Notes: generated by a model from the sequence alone, not told the origin. A DNA stretch of 64,000 bases from Phallus indusiatus (GCA_027605045.1 JAQFWX010000012.1:74930-138929); one strand, 5' to 3'; positions 12,202 to 24,214 are shown, numbered from the stretch's first letter. Made by a program: numbers and translations.

Positions 12202-15200
12202 AACGTGTCTACTTATGAAATTCAGTATTTATATACAAATTTGAAGATACTGTCATCTCATATATGCCCAATTTCCAAATTACAGTTTCAAATCAACGTA
12301 CATAGTATAACGAGCGTCACCCTCAATAAGCGATAAATACATTTAGATGTATTAGCAAATAAACTATTAAATTTTTTTGTCCCGGATCTTGCGACTCTGA
12401 AGTGCTCAAGTCGAGAATTTGAATCAGAATTGTTGAGAACAATGACTAAGTCCAAGTTCAACTCAGGTGAATACATGCAAATCAATGCCTCTGGCCAGGC
12501 TCAGGCTGGTGGGTATCTGAATCTACTTTACTATTGCTTCACCACCATCCCGAGTCGCATTATCAGCATAACAAGGTCTAACTTATTTGCCGTTACTTTC
12601 CAGACAATAGAAACCCAAGTAAACAGATTTGTTAAAAGGATGTTCCGAGATCCTGGGCAGTTCATATATCTATTCACCAACGCAACCGGATAGATTGGAT
12701 ATCTGATTAACACTGCTGTTATAAAGATAGCTTCTTATTTTGTGTTCTGTTCCAACGCCCCCGTTCTACTCCCACACTGGCTCCACTCGTCATCTCCTCT
12801 TCCCAACAACTATTTGCTTTTACCCAGCGTAACAAGCCCAAACCTCTTAACCACCAGCCCTTTATCCGTGCCGTTTAGTCTGTTCGTTATTCGTTACCAT
12901 CTAGTGCCGGCGATTGACACCGCGTGGGGTAATTTGGGACTTGAGGGGTATCGTGAATATAAGATGTGCGTTGAATTTGAGGTCTGGTTTTTCGTGGGGT
13001 TTCGTGGAGTTTCTATTTTTTTTTCATCCGCCGCTCCACTCGGCGACACAAGACTGAATATCGTTATTTGTAGACGTAGAACAGGTAACAGACGAACAGT
13101 GCTTCAAATAATCAGCAATGATACTGTCCTGAACAAAGAATAGGGGAACGTACTGTTGATGTCTTGGTTGACGTTCGTGAAGTCTTCTGTCTTACACTCT
13201 TAGGTACACCCATTACTCCTCTCCCATCTGCAACACCTAGTTGGTAAGGTTTATTGGGCTGTCGTTGGGATACAGGTTGACGAGCATAAAGCAAGGCGGA
13301 TGAAATTCCTTTGCTTTTACATAATTGCTTTGAGGCGACTGGGCCGATGGGGATCCGACGAAATTGCTTTTTCTCCTGCTGCAATCGTTTTTGGGGGGTC
13401 TTTTGCTTGGAGATGAGAATAAGAGGAGCGAGGAGAGCTCGCCGAACCACTATCGAAGTTGCATTGCTCGCAAAGGTAGACCTGAGACTTGGACGGTTTT
13501 CGGGTTTATTCACTTACAGTAACAATTGCACGCACATTACACACACCCACATCAAGCATCACATAGTACGCACATGGAGCAAACAGCTCTCGGTGTTTTC
13601 GCGGAAGTGGCCGCCCCTTTTGCCTCCACTCAAAATGGTCAACCCGGAGTTGAAATCATCTCAACTTAACACCCTACGCGCCGTCTCCGTCGTATTATCT
13701 GGTCCTTTTGAACAGCTTTACCGGCTAACCGAATGGTCATGTGTTTATTTCTGCATTCGGTGCATTTATAATCCCTACAGCTGAATCAGAGGTCTCCGGC
13801 CCTTCTCGAGCGACGTCGATCTCTACCTCGTCGCCCTTAACTGTAAAAACACCTCGCGGAATCACCTATCCCTTCATCACATGATCACTTCCCACCTTTT
13901 TAATAATTATTGACTCAAGATTAGTCAAACCATAAACATTGTTTTGGGGGTGGATTCAGGGGCCGAAATTCTGCAGCTTTCTATACGTCTCGTAGCGTCT
14001 AGTACGTCTAATACATGTTTTTTCTTTGATCTCGCATGGTCGTTTCACTAATCGCTACATGATAAACAGACGCTGAACACTGGACGTTGATTATCGAAAA
14101 GACCGGACATAGAGCAACAGACAAAAATCATGAACGAGAAGAACGCGAAAATTGTCCAATTCTGAACATTCTCGCGGTGATCCTTCATATATCTTCACAA
14201 TATTTCCTTCTTGTGGTACGGACGACCAACCAACGATACAGTTCCCAAGTCTCGTCTAACATCACGGTCGCCGTCGTCGACTGGAGGGAGAGAGGTAATG
14301 AGTGGCTATAATGACCATTGCAATATATATTCATACCTTGTGGTTTGCAAACTTTGTAGCGTACCACCCCATCGTTTTCCACAACGCTCTGATTATTACT
14401 GGATCTCCGCTTGGTGGCTTTCTTCAGCTGCTTTAGCCTTTTTGTAGACTGTTGGGTTTATATAATGGTGAAATAGGAGACCAACAAACATTTGCGTTTG
14501 CGCGAGGGGGATGGAACGTACATAGATAAAGGAATGGAGGGCGGCACATAGTCGGTTGGGTGGGTAATAAATGGCTGAGATGAACCTGAACTTGAACCTG
14601 AACACGACTATAGAAAGTGTAGCTGGGTGTGGTGAATTATGAGCCCAGGGACGGAGAGACAAGTGGATATGAGAAGGCGGGCATGAAAGGAAGGTGGGGC
14701 CCTACGCAGCGGCGGCCACAGCTGGTTTGATCTTCAAGTATGGCCAACGAAGAGGGCTAATAATATGACGACGATGACAGGAAATTCATACATATACTGA
14801 TGCTTTTTCGCTCAAGAGACAGTTAAAGGAGCCCGTACGCCGCGTAACACCGCTTGGACATCAGACAATCGTATTTAGACCTCCACGAACACGAGTCGTT
14901 CTGTCTATACGTCCCCTCTATTAATTTAATACTTGTTTGATTATCTATTCGTATCATTTGCTGCATTGACGGTAATAATTATGCCGCTAAGAAAGATAGT
15001 TCATATCACCTGACGGAATGGCGATCACAAGATCCACTAAACGTTTGTTAGAACTTAGACGGTGAGTGTCAATATTGCAACATTAATCTTTTCAAGCCCA
15101 TAGTCATGAGAGTCTAAAATTTTGGAGCCCTTAGAGACTTGGATCTGATTGTCGATATTTGTAAACATATTCCAAACGATTTTCCGTTCCAATTTCTGTC

Positions 15201-15825
15201 ATCGGCACATAACTAACATCAACGGGAAACCGCGGCCATCCCGAATTCCCGTTGATATTATCCAGCCAACATGTTCAAAAATAGCAAAAGACTATCGGCG
15301 GTAGGTATGCGCCCTACGACATGAGACAGTGATACGAGAATAACGGAGATTTGAGAAAGTTCATTTATTCATTATATGATTCTTTTGACAATAGACAAAA
15401 CTTGAAGAAGCACCCGAGCCGGGTCCGCGGATTTCAATACCGGACGGGTGATTGTTACCTCAGGCTTATTGGTCATGAGTCGGACTCATGACCAGCCGTT
15501 TCTGAATTATTATTATGATCATTTAATTTTAATTCAATGCAACTCCCGTTTTATCGCTGTTGATAGCGAGGCAACGACAACCCTAGCATGATGAAACCAC
15601 AATAAAGCAAAGAGCTTCTTATATTATTTCACCTGTTTTGAGTGCTCGTCGTATAGGCTAAATTATGCAATTGACATTTATAGACAATGAAACTACTCTT
15701 CACTGACTCCTCGAGCTGGGTAAATAGTATGATCGGAACAGATGAAGAATTTCCACTCGGAGTTTAAACAGGTATAGATTGCGCTGATAAAGGCGGGAAT
15801 AAATTGTGTCGATGTAAGCGGGGTG
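12202..15825. other. Long gene-poor stretch
   Basis: No gene I can support. Pyrimidine-rich sequence at 12760-12860, with CCACTCGTC, loosely resembles 48640-48720 and looks like promoter or leader sequence rather than coding. The ORFs of 60-160 codons here mostly use non-ATG starts and show no conserved family features. Confidence 0.5.
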
Positions 15826-15990
15826 CGGTGGTTTTGGACCATTTATCGAGGCTTGAAATCGGTTGATGGCGATGTTACAGTAACATTATATAGTTCTATT
15901 TTATTGGTTGAATTCACAGGAAGGAATGGAAACGACGCATAGATAATGAATTGGTAGCACTTCCAGCCCCCGCCCACGGCTGGACATATT
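15826..15990. repeat. Diverged dispersed repeat, copy 2
   Basis: Second copy of the repeat at 10484-10640, with the same GGTGCGGTGGTT core and following TGGACCATTTATC. It lies upstream of the chromodomain gene but about 0.8 kb away, so a shared promoter is not established. Confidence 0.4.
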
Positions 15991-16696
15991 GAAAACATCT
16001 TCTGGATTTAACATAAGCGACTCGATTTCCATTATATATTCTGAGACATTATTTTAGGAAAGAGTCGGTAGATTCATTGAACTACTTCCCAAAGAGTCGT
16101 GGCTTCGAGGTGTTGGAGAGCCAATACCAGATAGTATGTTAGTTAGATGGTGATGTTGAGGTACCGTGTGTTCGAGTTCCTTGAGACACGTTTCGAGAAC
16201 CAAGAATTTCTCTTCAAGTTGAGGATCATGTCATTTCATGTGTTATTGCGCTCGACGGCATTGTTATTTTCGACACGTTTATTACTCAAAGAAAATCATA
16301 TGAACCATGTTTAGAGAACACAGACATATACATGAAGAACCCGATGTCATTTGAAAAGACGGGAAACAATAATTTTTATCAATTTCTTTTAATTAATTAT
16401 TCTAGACTTTACAACCAAGTATCTCATTGATCTTTTCGTGGATGATGCGGGACAACGATCGTAATTGGCTCTGCGTCAAGGGATGCTGAATGAACTCCGC
16501 AGTGAATCATAATCCACAAGTTTACAACCACACTCAGTGTAGAGTACTTAGGTTAAGGCAATCGGGTGTATCAAACTTAGATGTCCGATATCAACTTACA
16601 TATCTAAACGGAAGGAGTAGATCAAACCTTCTTATGCGTTACTAGCTGATGTAACGAAAATAAGAAATGATTCCTAACGTATGAACTCCAAGCTGC
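15991..16696. other. Intergenic, nothing recognised
   Basis: No coding sequence is apparent. It leads into the promoter of the chromodomain gene. Confidence 0.5.
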
Positions 16697-16705
16697 TATA
16701 TAAAG
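16697..16705 (+). promoter_or_regulatory. TATA box of the chromodomain gene
   Basis: TATATAAAG lies 55-63 bases upstream of the ATG at 16760 and is followed by a short A/C-rich leader. The position is plausible for transcription initiation just before the start codon. Supported by sequence only. Confidence 0.5.
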
Positions 16706-16759
16706 ACACAATTGTAAATCCATATAACTTCCTTCATATCATCGAGAGCCTGATCTCAA

Positions 16760-17266
16760 ATGTCTCTTCCCCAGAGTACTTCCTTTCATCTCAACCCAGA
16801 ATTTTGGGAAGCCATACAGATACTTAAGGAGAATTCCAAACAATATCTGATTCAATGGGCTGGCGTCGATCCCAAAACAAATAAACCCTGGCCCAACTCA
16901 TGGGTAGCAAAAGGGGATTGCACAAAAGACCTCGTTTCTGAATGGAAGGATAAGCAATTCAAATCTGGAAGAACCTCCATTGAAAATAGCAAAGGTATGT
17001 CTCTCAGATTACGATTGCTTGGTTTCGGATAATTACTCAGTTTGTTTGGGGCAGAATACTCAGTGAAACTGAGGCCGTCAAATAAATTAGTACCTTATAT
17101 TCTGGTACCACGAATTCCAAAAAGACAATACATGATCGATAATGCTGAAAAGCCAGCAAACATCAACACCCCCGATAATAAATCGAAGGCACGCGAGCTT
17201 GCCGAAGATCCATTACAAACTCAAGAATGCCCAAAAGACGAAAGATTCGAGTCTCCGGAGGTGTAA
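16760..17266 (+). CDS. Small chromodomain protein
   Basis: Two exons, 16760-16994 and 17055-17266 (60-nt intron, GTATGT...GGGCAG), encode 148 residues. Residues about 13-58 match a chromodomain: FWEAIQILKENSKQYLIQWAG, a PKTNKPWPNSW turn in place of the usual TWEP, then a C-terminal helix ending LVSEWKD. Fungal chromodomains often carry this longer VDPxTxKPW insertion. One of the usual three cage aromatics is unclear. The rest is a basic linker (RIPKRQY) and a polar acidic tail. Chromodomains bind methylated histone H3 tails or sit at the end of retroelement integrases; no integrase or reverse transcriptase is visible nearby, so a free-standing nuclear protein is more likely. A TATA box lies 55 nt upstream. 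The start is the first in-frame ATG. Confidence 0.72.
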
Positions 17267-18622
17267 TTTGTCTTGGAAATTGATATGACAAGAATGATTC
17301 TTGTAGCTTTTTTGTTTGATATGTGTATTTTTTCTCTTACGGTAAGCAGCGGTAAGCCGACTGGTTGTCGCTGATGTTTTAAGATAGATCACTTTCATGT
17401 TTTGATATCTGTCTTTCCCAATAAAAAATGCTTTGTTAAGGAACATCTTTTTTTGGGAAATGTGCTCCGTGGTAAAGTACACTAGTCAAAAGTAGCGGAA
17501 AGAAAGGGAGCCAGAGGTTATAGAATAGAGCTAGAATAGTAAGAAGAGAGTAGTCGTAATAGTAGTTTCAGAAATAAACTGTGTAGAGTTTGTTGTTTTC
17601 CTGCGTCGAAAACGACACTCTAAATGGAGAAAGAAGAATAAACGGGATAAATAGAAGACAGACTATTTAAAGACTCGAACATTTAAGATTAAAGATCTGA
17701 TTGCAAGATAAAGAAATTGTGCTCGTGCCACGTTATAGGTTTAACGTCGTCCATAAGTAGTTTACTGTCTGGTCCTTCGAACCAGAACTCTGAGTCTCGG
17801 CTTTCGGTGATCTTGGCTCGGTGACGGCGCATATATTGTGGCTGCGCGTTCTTAAAGAACACCGGTGTAGAGTCGTTTGCAGTTTTGGGATTCTTTTACG
17901 TTGTTCACGCTCTCAAACAGTGGTACGGGAGCTCAATATTTATCTGAGTGGGTATGAATTAGATGATTCTCCTATTGTTGTCTCGTTCTCCAAACCTCCA
18001 CTGCATGTCGTCTTGTCCTTCTTTCTTTCTTCCCTTTGCTGAGAGTTCATGGAATGGGATCCGAGGAGCTTTGTGAGCTCTCCATATCTGCAGGTCGTAT
18101 TAGGCCGAATGTTTCTTTCACGCTCACAAGTTATACGACAAGGTGTAATCGTTGACACTTATGGATCATCTTCGAGCATATAGCTCTCATCTGTTCATGA
18201 TCAGAGGAGCTAAGACCCTTGAAGTCTTCATGATGACTGTTTGCCGTAAAAGATGGAGTTATGGAACGGAAGGTGTTTCGTATTGAAAATGGAAACTACA
18301 TGTACCATATCCCTTATCCGCAAATAAGCACGAGTGAGCGACGTATCGGGGCATTTCGATCGTCGACTGCAAGGTAACTGAATCTAAAGAAGGAAACATA
18401 AGTTTATCTAAAAATGTGGACTTATTTTCGTCCTACACGAATTTAAATAATTTAGATAATTAATTAGGTGGTTTTTGACGTACGCCGTGAGAGGAGATCG
18501 GCGACCGTGTGTATTCAGGATGATTCTCCAAATTATGTAAATAGTCGCTTTCTGCTTGGTTTGATCTTCTCACATACGCACAACGCGATATCCTTCTGCT
18601 CCCTATTCCTCTGGGTGTTTCC
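17267..18622. other. Intergenic, nothing recognised
   Basis: Separates the chromodomain gene from the zinc-ribbon gene. No ORF here has a convincing start, splice partners or family resemblance. Confidence 0.5.
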
Positions 18623-19511
18623 ATGCTAAATATCAAGAAAGAGCCTGAAGATGAAGTCAAAGCAAAGAAAAAGTCTCAAGTCCCGGCCTCCGACTTGTTA
18701 CATACCTTATGTAGCGAGATTGCAGGGGAAAAGCCATCAACGCGCGCGCCCCCATGTGGATATTTGAATCATAAGACAATCGGTCCAAAGCTTGGTGTAC
18801 ATGGACAGAATGCCGGCCAATGGTATGTCAGGGTAAGGAAAAGAAAAAACTCATAGTTCAGCATTTCTATCTAATTCTTTATTCCAGTGTATCAACTGTA
18901 AGGAAACATGGGTCTATAGACGTGAACTCTCCGAGAGGGAGAGAAAAGCCGTCGAAAAACAAGAACAAGATGACGTTCAAGGACATCCGATTCGTGAAAA
19001 ACTCATCAAGGACATTATTAAAGAACTGAAGCCAACAATCGTCAACGGTGTTCGAAAGGCAAAACCCGGATCGAAGGTTAGCTTCACATTGACGGGGCAT
19101 TTTGAACAGGTGGATGCCCAAGGCAGTACCAGACGTACAACACTGGAAAAGGGCAATACATCTTTACTTTTGGAAAACTGGCGGGAACAGTCCCAAACGG
19201 ATCTATCTATCAATTCGACCGACACTCGCACACCTCCCAAGTGGCGTGGCAAAAGACAACTTAGTCCAAGCCCTGTCAGGAATTGTTCCCCCTTAGGTTC
19301 AAACTGGAAAAAAAATTCTCCTAAACGCCAACGAAAACTCGAGCAGTCCCCTACGATATCAGAATCCGCTCATGCATCCTCTTCCAGAAACCGCCGCGAA
19401 AGCAAGCAAGAGGTTGATATTGGCATTTCCCAGAGGTCATCATCGCCAATCGATCTGACGTTAGGGATGGAGTCTAGTTCTGAAGATGATAGTGTAGTAG
19501 TCTTACCATAG
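18623..19511 (+). CDS. GRF-like zinc-ribbon protein with Ser/Lys-rich tail
   Basis: Two exons, 18623-18832 and 18888-19511 (55-nt intron, GTAAGG...TTCCAG, phase 0), give 277 residues. The exon junction falls inside a putative zinc ribbon: PPCGYLNHK, then GQNAGQWYVR, then CINCKETWVYR, i.e. C-x4-H...W-x3-C-x2-C with a conserved aromatic. This resembles GRF-type fingers (C...H...GR-F/Y-x-C...C), which bind single-stranded nucleic acid. The region before it is acidic and basic by turns (MLNIKKEPEDEV); the region after is charged and helical (RELSERERKAVEKQEQ), then Ser/Arg-rich, with a terminal acidic SSSEDD patch. It is probably nuclear. The identification rests on ligand spacing only and could also be another treble-clef ribbon. 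The ATG at 18623 is the first in frame. Confidence 0.55.
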
Positions 19512-20926
19512 TTTCAATTGTAGGTTTATTCTCGTCCCGTCATCTTTCCCGGCAAGAATATACCCTACCTTCTTGGTTTCTCGCCACCTTACCACAGTCT
19601 ACGTATCCGGAATTGTATAATCTAAAGCGAAGAGCTAAAAGAATATGAGACCGGTTGTTTGATTTAACTTTGTCTCCTTCAGGAGGAGGTCAACGCCCTC
19701 GGACTGTTCTTTTCCTTGATCCACCGCCTTCCTCAGCTTAGGTTCAAAAGCAGTCACACCGAACTAAACACGCATTTATGAGCTCAATAACGGCAACAGA
19801 ATCCAACCAGAATCCCAATTCCTTTCTTCCCCGCCAGCATCTGGCGCTTTTGGAAACCATTTTAAACCCCCACCACGTCTTCTGACGCAGGTAACCAACA
19901 TCTATCGCATGGGCTCCCTCCTATGGACATCTTATTACTGATAGCAGCCGGATCTCGGGATGAAAAAGAGTACGGGGATGAAAGGCTCGCCCGCCTGTTT
20001 TGAGAAGCCTTGAGTGGCGGAGAGCATATCAAGCCTGGATCCGATGAATCTGTGGACGAACAACAGGGCAGTTGGAGTGCTGGTAGTAGTGTAAGGATAC
20101 GTACACTACGTCTCAATTCGGCTTTTCAGGTCCATTCGAATCATTAGAATCTTGATTTTCTCCATAAAATTTCCGGTTCATTCCCCTGGAACTGCACCAA
20201 TCCGCATTGACCTTATCTCAGAGCATACATGATCGGGCAATTATTAATGTCGAAGTCAGTGTGGCTCAGTTTAGCTCAAACGAAAGGAGAGGAAGAGGAC
20301 GCGCAGAGAGAGTGATGTCTCTCATCAGAAGAAAGCTTTCATGGAGAAAAACATAATTTGACGATTATTTATGCGTTAATGAAATTGACCTTGAACCCGT
20401 TGTGAAAATCCACAAAGGACCACGATCTGAGATCGACAGTTTCAGACAGGTTATTGAACGAGATAGAAATATGTAAATTTGGATGTTTTTTCTGGCATAA
20501 GTCTCATTGTTTCAGGGGTTTCTTGCGCGGCCCTTAATGCGACAACTTGCCTTGGTTAATGCTGGGATTCAAGTTCCGATGACAGATTACCTTGGTGACA
20601 ATAGAACCAAGAGTACACATTGACATGTATGGCGGAGTCTCCCATATCGCGCAATAAAATTTACAGAGGCGATCTGAAGAGCCATTGTAGCCGCAACATT
20701 GCACTCTTATATGCGCTTTGGCAGTGGGTGGCTATACGACTGATTTCGTGCCAGCGATGGACAGTGTTTGTAGCACTGCAACCAAAGAAAACGTCCCAGA
20801 AGATGACATGAGCGCAGCAATGCGCGATACTGTCTAATCTACTACATAGTAATTTTTTGATGAGTGCGTGTTCATAGGGACTTATGTGATTTAAAGTTTA
20901 GTGCGGTGACTTGAAGTTTGTTTACT
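19512..20926. other. Intergenic, nothing recognised
   Basis: No supportable gene on either strand. Short ORFs here lack family features. Confidence 0.5.
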
Positions 20927-20948
20927 GCACGTGACATGTTGACATGTG

Positions 20949-20961
20949 ACGCGTGACGCGT
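20949..20961. promoter_or_regulatory. Tandem MluI cell-cycle boxes (ACGCGT x2)
   Basis: Two ACGCGT hexamers at 20949-20954 and 20956-20961 lie in a GTGAC-rich stretch (20925-20970) that also has a CACGTG at about 20928. They end 62 bases before the ATG at 21024. ACGCGT is the binding site of the MBF (Mbp1/Swi6) G1/S activator in ascomycetes and is palindromic. Use in this fungus is inferred. Confidence 0.4.
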
Positions 20962-21023
20962 GACGTGTCATTGGCGTTGAGCGCGTAAAGTCACAAATTC
21001 TGCCTCCTTTGCATCTCATTAAG

Positions 21024-22165
21024 CATGCCCGATTATCCTTCTTCCGAAACCCCAACCACACAAGGACATAGTCAAGTCTTTCAACCTACACGCCATTTGG
21101 TAAGTTTCTCTCTCCCTGCCACTATTTTGCTCAAAAATATTGACTTGGGAATCATACCCGCGTTGCTCAGAGGATTCCTCCTTTAATATTTATAAGAGGC
21201 GACCGCCACCGAGGAAGTCGACGTTGAAATAACTCTCCGCAGCGTGGACGGGAGTTCTTCTCGATGGTATACATGCGTTCCGATCCTTAATTTCCTCCTT
21301 CGGATTCTGAGTACGATGACTGAGCGTACCGAAGGCCCACAGTCGCGTCCCACCTCTTTTCGATCCTCAACCATCGTGTCACCCCGCCCCACGCAGCACT
21401 CCTTCAGATTTGAATCCCTTCCCCCAAGATCTGTGAATCCAGGCAACGCCAAGCCATGCGTAAGCGTGGTCGAACAGTTTCCTCCGTCTCCAGTCCTTGC
21501 GTGCCATTCAAACTTTGCACTTAAACGTGAACACTTCACCCCATTCCGCTGGATCCGTACACACGGCAGTTCTTTATTCACATGACCTTGTCCTCTCTTG
21601 AATAGATGCAGGAGATCGACGTGGCGTTATCACTCTCAACTTGCTCAACTGCAATAAAGTCCGTTCTGTAACTTCACCTAGTCACCCTAGCGCTCAAGAC
21701 GACATTGGAACGATTGCAGCGCGGGAGCAAGCAACCGGGTTGGGATCCTACAGGGCCTTGCGCGAACTTCTCTGTCCGTCCCAGCTCTTCTGTCAGGACG
21801 GTTTGGAATGTTTAGGAGCTGGCAGTGTCCAAAATGTGTTCGATAAGTTGGAGCAATTGAAAAAGTCAGTCTTCATAAAATATTGTGGCAAACTCAAGTT
21901 CTAATCGTGTTATTATGTATCAAACAGGGAAGTGCTCAACCGCGCCGTCACTTTGTCAGATCCATTTGTTCATTCCCTGTTTCCGGCACCTTCAGTTAGA
22001 ACAGTCCAGCCAACAGCCAATAAGCAGTTCATCTTCAGGTAGCAAGTCGCAATTCAGCTCAAGAAGTACTGTTCGTCCCTCGTTTCGATTCCATTACGGA
22101 GTCAACGTCTTCTTGGGGTGTAGTAGATCTTTATCCCGAGGAAGAAGGCGATGCTGCACAGTTCC
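21024..22165 (+). pseudogene. PH-domain-like Ser-rich protein gene, copy 1 (decayed)
   Basis: Starts at ATG 21024 (MPDYPSSETPTTQGHSQV...) with a clean donor GTAAGT after the first 25 codons. A later exon (about 21620-21870) reads GVITLNLLNCNKVRSV and LCPSQLFCQDGLECLG, which I recognise as the end of the PH-like domain in a fungal Ser-rich protein. A small intron at about 21867-21926 leads to EVLNRAVTLSD and a Ser-rich part (SSSSGSKSQF). The reading frame is lost in several places and the gene stops making sense after about 22165. A second copy lies at 29.4-31.6 kb. PH domains bind phosphoinositides or proteins at membranes; the role of this family is unknown to me. Tandem ACGCGT boxes lie upstream. 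Confidence 0.5.
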
Positions 22166-22307
22166 TTAAGTCCTGATGAGGAGTCACTCAACACATTCAA
22201 AGTCACACCAATGTCTACGGAGTCTACAACAGCTTGGAGGTCTTTTTACGCGTAGTGAATAGAATACCAATGCACATCTCAAACTGGACCCGCCCAACCG
22301 CGGCAGC

Positions 22308-22572
22308 ATGTCAGACGAAGAATCCAACTCACTTGTACCGGTTGGATCACCCCACGCTCACGCCCATACCCGCACTCATGCACACGGCAATAACGTTCTC
22401 GGTGGTTCATACACGTCATTATTCTCACCACTCTCACTAGCCCCGCTTCTTCACGCCATTCGAACATACCAACACGATTCTGATTCTACCGCGAATTCAC
22501 GTTTAAGCTCTGGTGATGAGGAAGATGGTATCACCAATGTAGAGGATGGCGCAGTAGTAAATGTAGGAGTGG
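22308..22572 (+). other. His/Ser-rich open frame fused to chitin synthase copy D
   Basis: ATG 22308 opens a frame beginning SDEESNSLVPVGS, then a His/Thr/Ala repeat (HAHAHTRTHAHG), then an acidic SSGDEEDGITNVEDG stretch, running straight into chitin synthase sequence (PDSLNRLV) near 22575. It ends at the shared TAG at 22692. The N-terminal part is not from chitin synthase and I do not recognise it. It looks like the first exon of another gene joined by rearrangement. Confidence 0.45.
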
Positions 22573-23790
22573 GACCGGATTCTTTAAATCGACTCGTAGC
22601 CTGTTGTGCTGTCGACTCCCGCATTATTGGTATATGCGGAGAAATCCAACTCGACAAAGAACATGGATCATGGTGGACTATGATCCAAGTTTAGGAATAC
22701 TATATTTCTCATTCGATCAAAGCGTTCGAAAGTTCGTTTTGTTCAGTGACATACTTGCCTGGACGTTTATGTTTGTATCGGATTAGGGAGGGAGATAAGG
22801 GTCGACCCATCATTATCTCAAACCGAGTTATCGACGAATACTCTGAACGTAGCGTCGATACTCTTCACAAGAAAAATCTTCCATCCTTAGGAGAAGATCG
22901 ATATCTCACGACCCTGCTATTGAAACACTTCCCTATCTACAAGACCAAGATCTCTCCGAATGCTATCGCACATAATATCACCCCCGATAAATGGACTGTT
23001 TTACTTTCTCAACGTCGTTGTTGGATTGACTCCACCATTCACAACCTTTGCGAGCTGGTCTTTTTGCCGAGCTATGCGGCTTCTGTCATTTCTCTATGCG
23101 ATTCATCGTCTCCCTCGACCTCCTTGGTGCAATCGTATCTCTTGGTATTTTATCTAATATTTCTGTGTCTTTCAGATTCTGCCTGCCACCGCTTTTTATG
23201 TAAGTAGTCAGATACATTTACGTTTTGAGCACGTCGCTGATGTCTTAAAGCTATTAAACCTAATCATTACTGTCGCCCTCCGTGAAGCACCAATTCTCAT
23301 CATGGTGGTGGAATGGGCTCTAGCTGGTCGATCGGATACGGTGGGGTGCCGCGACTTCTACGGGAACACCAAGTCTCTATAGCGTCCCAATACCTTCTGG
23401 GCCGAGGAGCACTGTCATCATCAGTAATCCGGGTGAGGTTCTCCAACCTTCCTAGCCGTTCTCAGCGTCTCCAGAAGCTCTGAGAACGGCTAGGAAGGTT
23501 GGAGAACCTCACCGAGATTACTGATGATGTAGATGTGTACGCCCGTCGCCTGGACTTGGCAATAATGGGATCAATCAGTCGATGACTCCAATGTCAATTT
23601 TCCTCATGCCAACTGTTCCATTTTTACAGCACTATCTTTCCACACAGAACCTGATATCCGTGCGATTGTTAACGATTCGGTTCATCTACAACCGCCCGAG
23701 AAGCAGTAATGGCTCAGTTCCCTACAGCGGACTTGACGTCTCACAAGGACTTCAACGAATCGATAGGCCAGATACATTCAGAGTCATGGT
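22573..23790 (+). pseudogene. Chitin synthase, class V, copy D (C-terminal part only)
   Basis: Begins in the GT2 domain at PDSLNRLVACC, just before DSRIIGICGE, and runs through WWTMIQV, a TAG stop (22692) in place of the Tyr of VYEYY, then [35 protein letters not shown] and SQRRCW (for QxxRW). It continues into NLCEL and the membrane segments, and ends in a decayed DEK_C tail at about 23690. It keeps an intron-like 41-nt segment at about 23126-23172 (GTATCT...TTTCAG) that the other copies lack. A hairpin element interrupts it at 23416-23529. The sequence is closer to an intact gene than copies A, B and C in the GT2 part, but it begins abruptly and cannot be functional. Confidence 0.85.
23416..23529. 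mobile_element. Near-perfect 50-bp inverted repeat (MITE-like hairpin) inserted in copy D
   Basis: Left arm 23416-23465 and right arm 23480-23529 are reverse complements with two mismatches in 50, around a 14-nt loop. Chitin synthase copies A (about 8910) and C (about 62205) read straight through as GCACTGTCATG, so this is an insertion in D only. The flanks fit a 2-base AT duplication. No coding sequence is present. Likely a tiny non-autonomous DNA transposon. Confidence 0.75.
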
Positions 23791-24214
23791 CTCTGAAATG
23801 ATAATTTTACGTTTTTCTTTTCTCTTTTTAATTCACAAAGAAATGAATAGAAAACTTATCATTCGTTTCGTCTTGTTCGCAACATGGACACGTCTTGTTG
23901 ACTGAGAACGTCCCGCTTCTTTCATGTTATCGTCACACTTTCTTAGATATTCATTTGCTGAGCTATAGGTTCGCAATAACTAGTATATGGACTTTGATAT
24001 TTAAAGTAATACAATTTGCAATAACCGTAAATTTGGCGTTGCCTTCGCCAGTTTTGTAGCCTGGGCTTTGGTTTGTGAATCCGATACGCCTAGTTCGTTT
24101 GTTAAGCGCATAGCTCGGGCGAGCTGCTCGACCTATACTTACAAAAATTGTGAGACATAACTCTATCATATCCATTGGGTTGGACACACCTACAGGCATA
24201 CCAGTTTTTGTAAT
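23791..24214. other. Junction between convergent copies D and B
   Basis: Lies between the 3' ends of D (plus) and B (minus). A minus-strand reading at 23963-24199 is open for 78 codons, but it has no recognised family and diverges from the equivalent part of copy C, so the duplicated block ends near 24215. Confidence 0.5.

Noticed and set aside
12430..12693. 87-codon plus-strand ORF
   Set aside because: No recognisable domain or splice partners and an equally long antisense frame; not enough to call a gene.
23416..23529. Transcription terminator or structured RNA instead of a transposon
   Set aside because: The empty site in copies A and C shows an insertion within former coding sequence.
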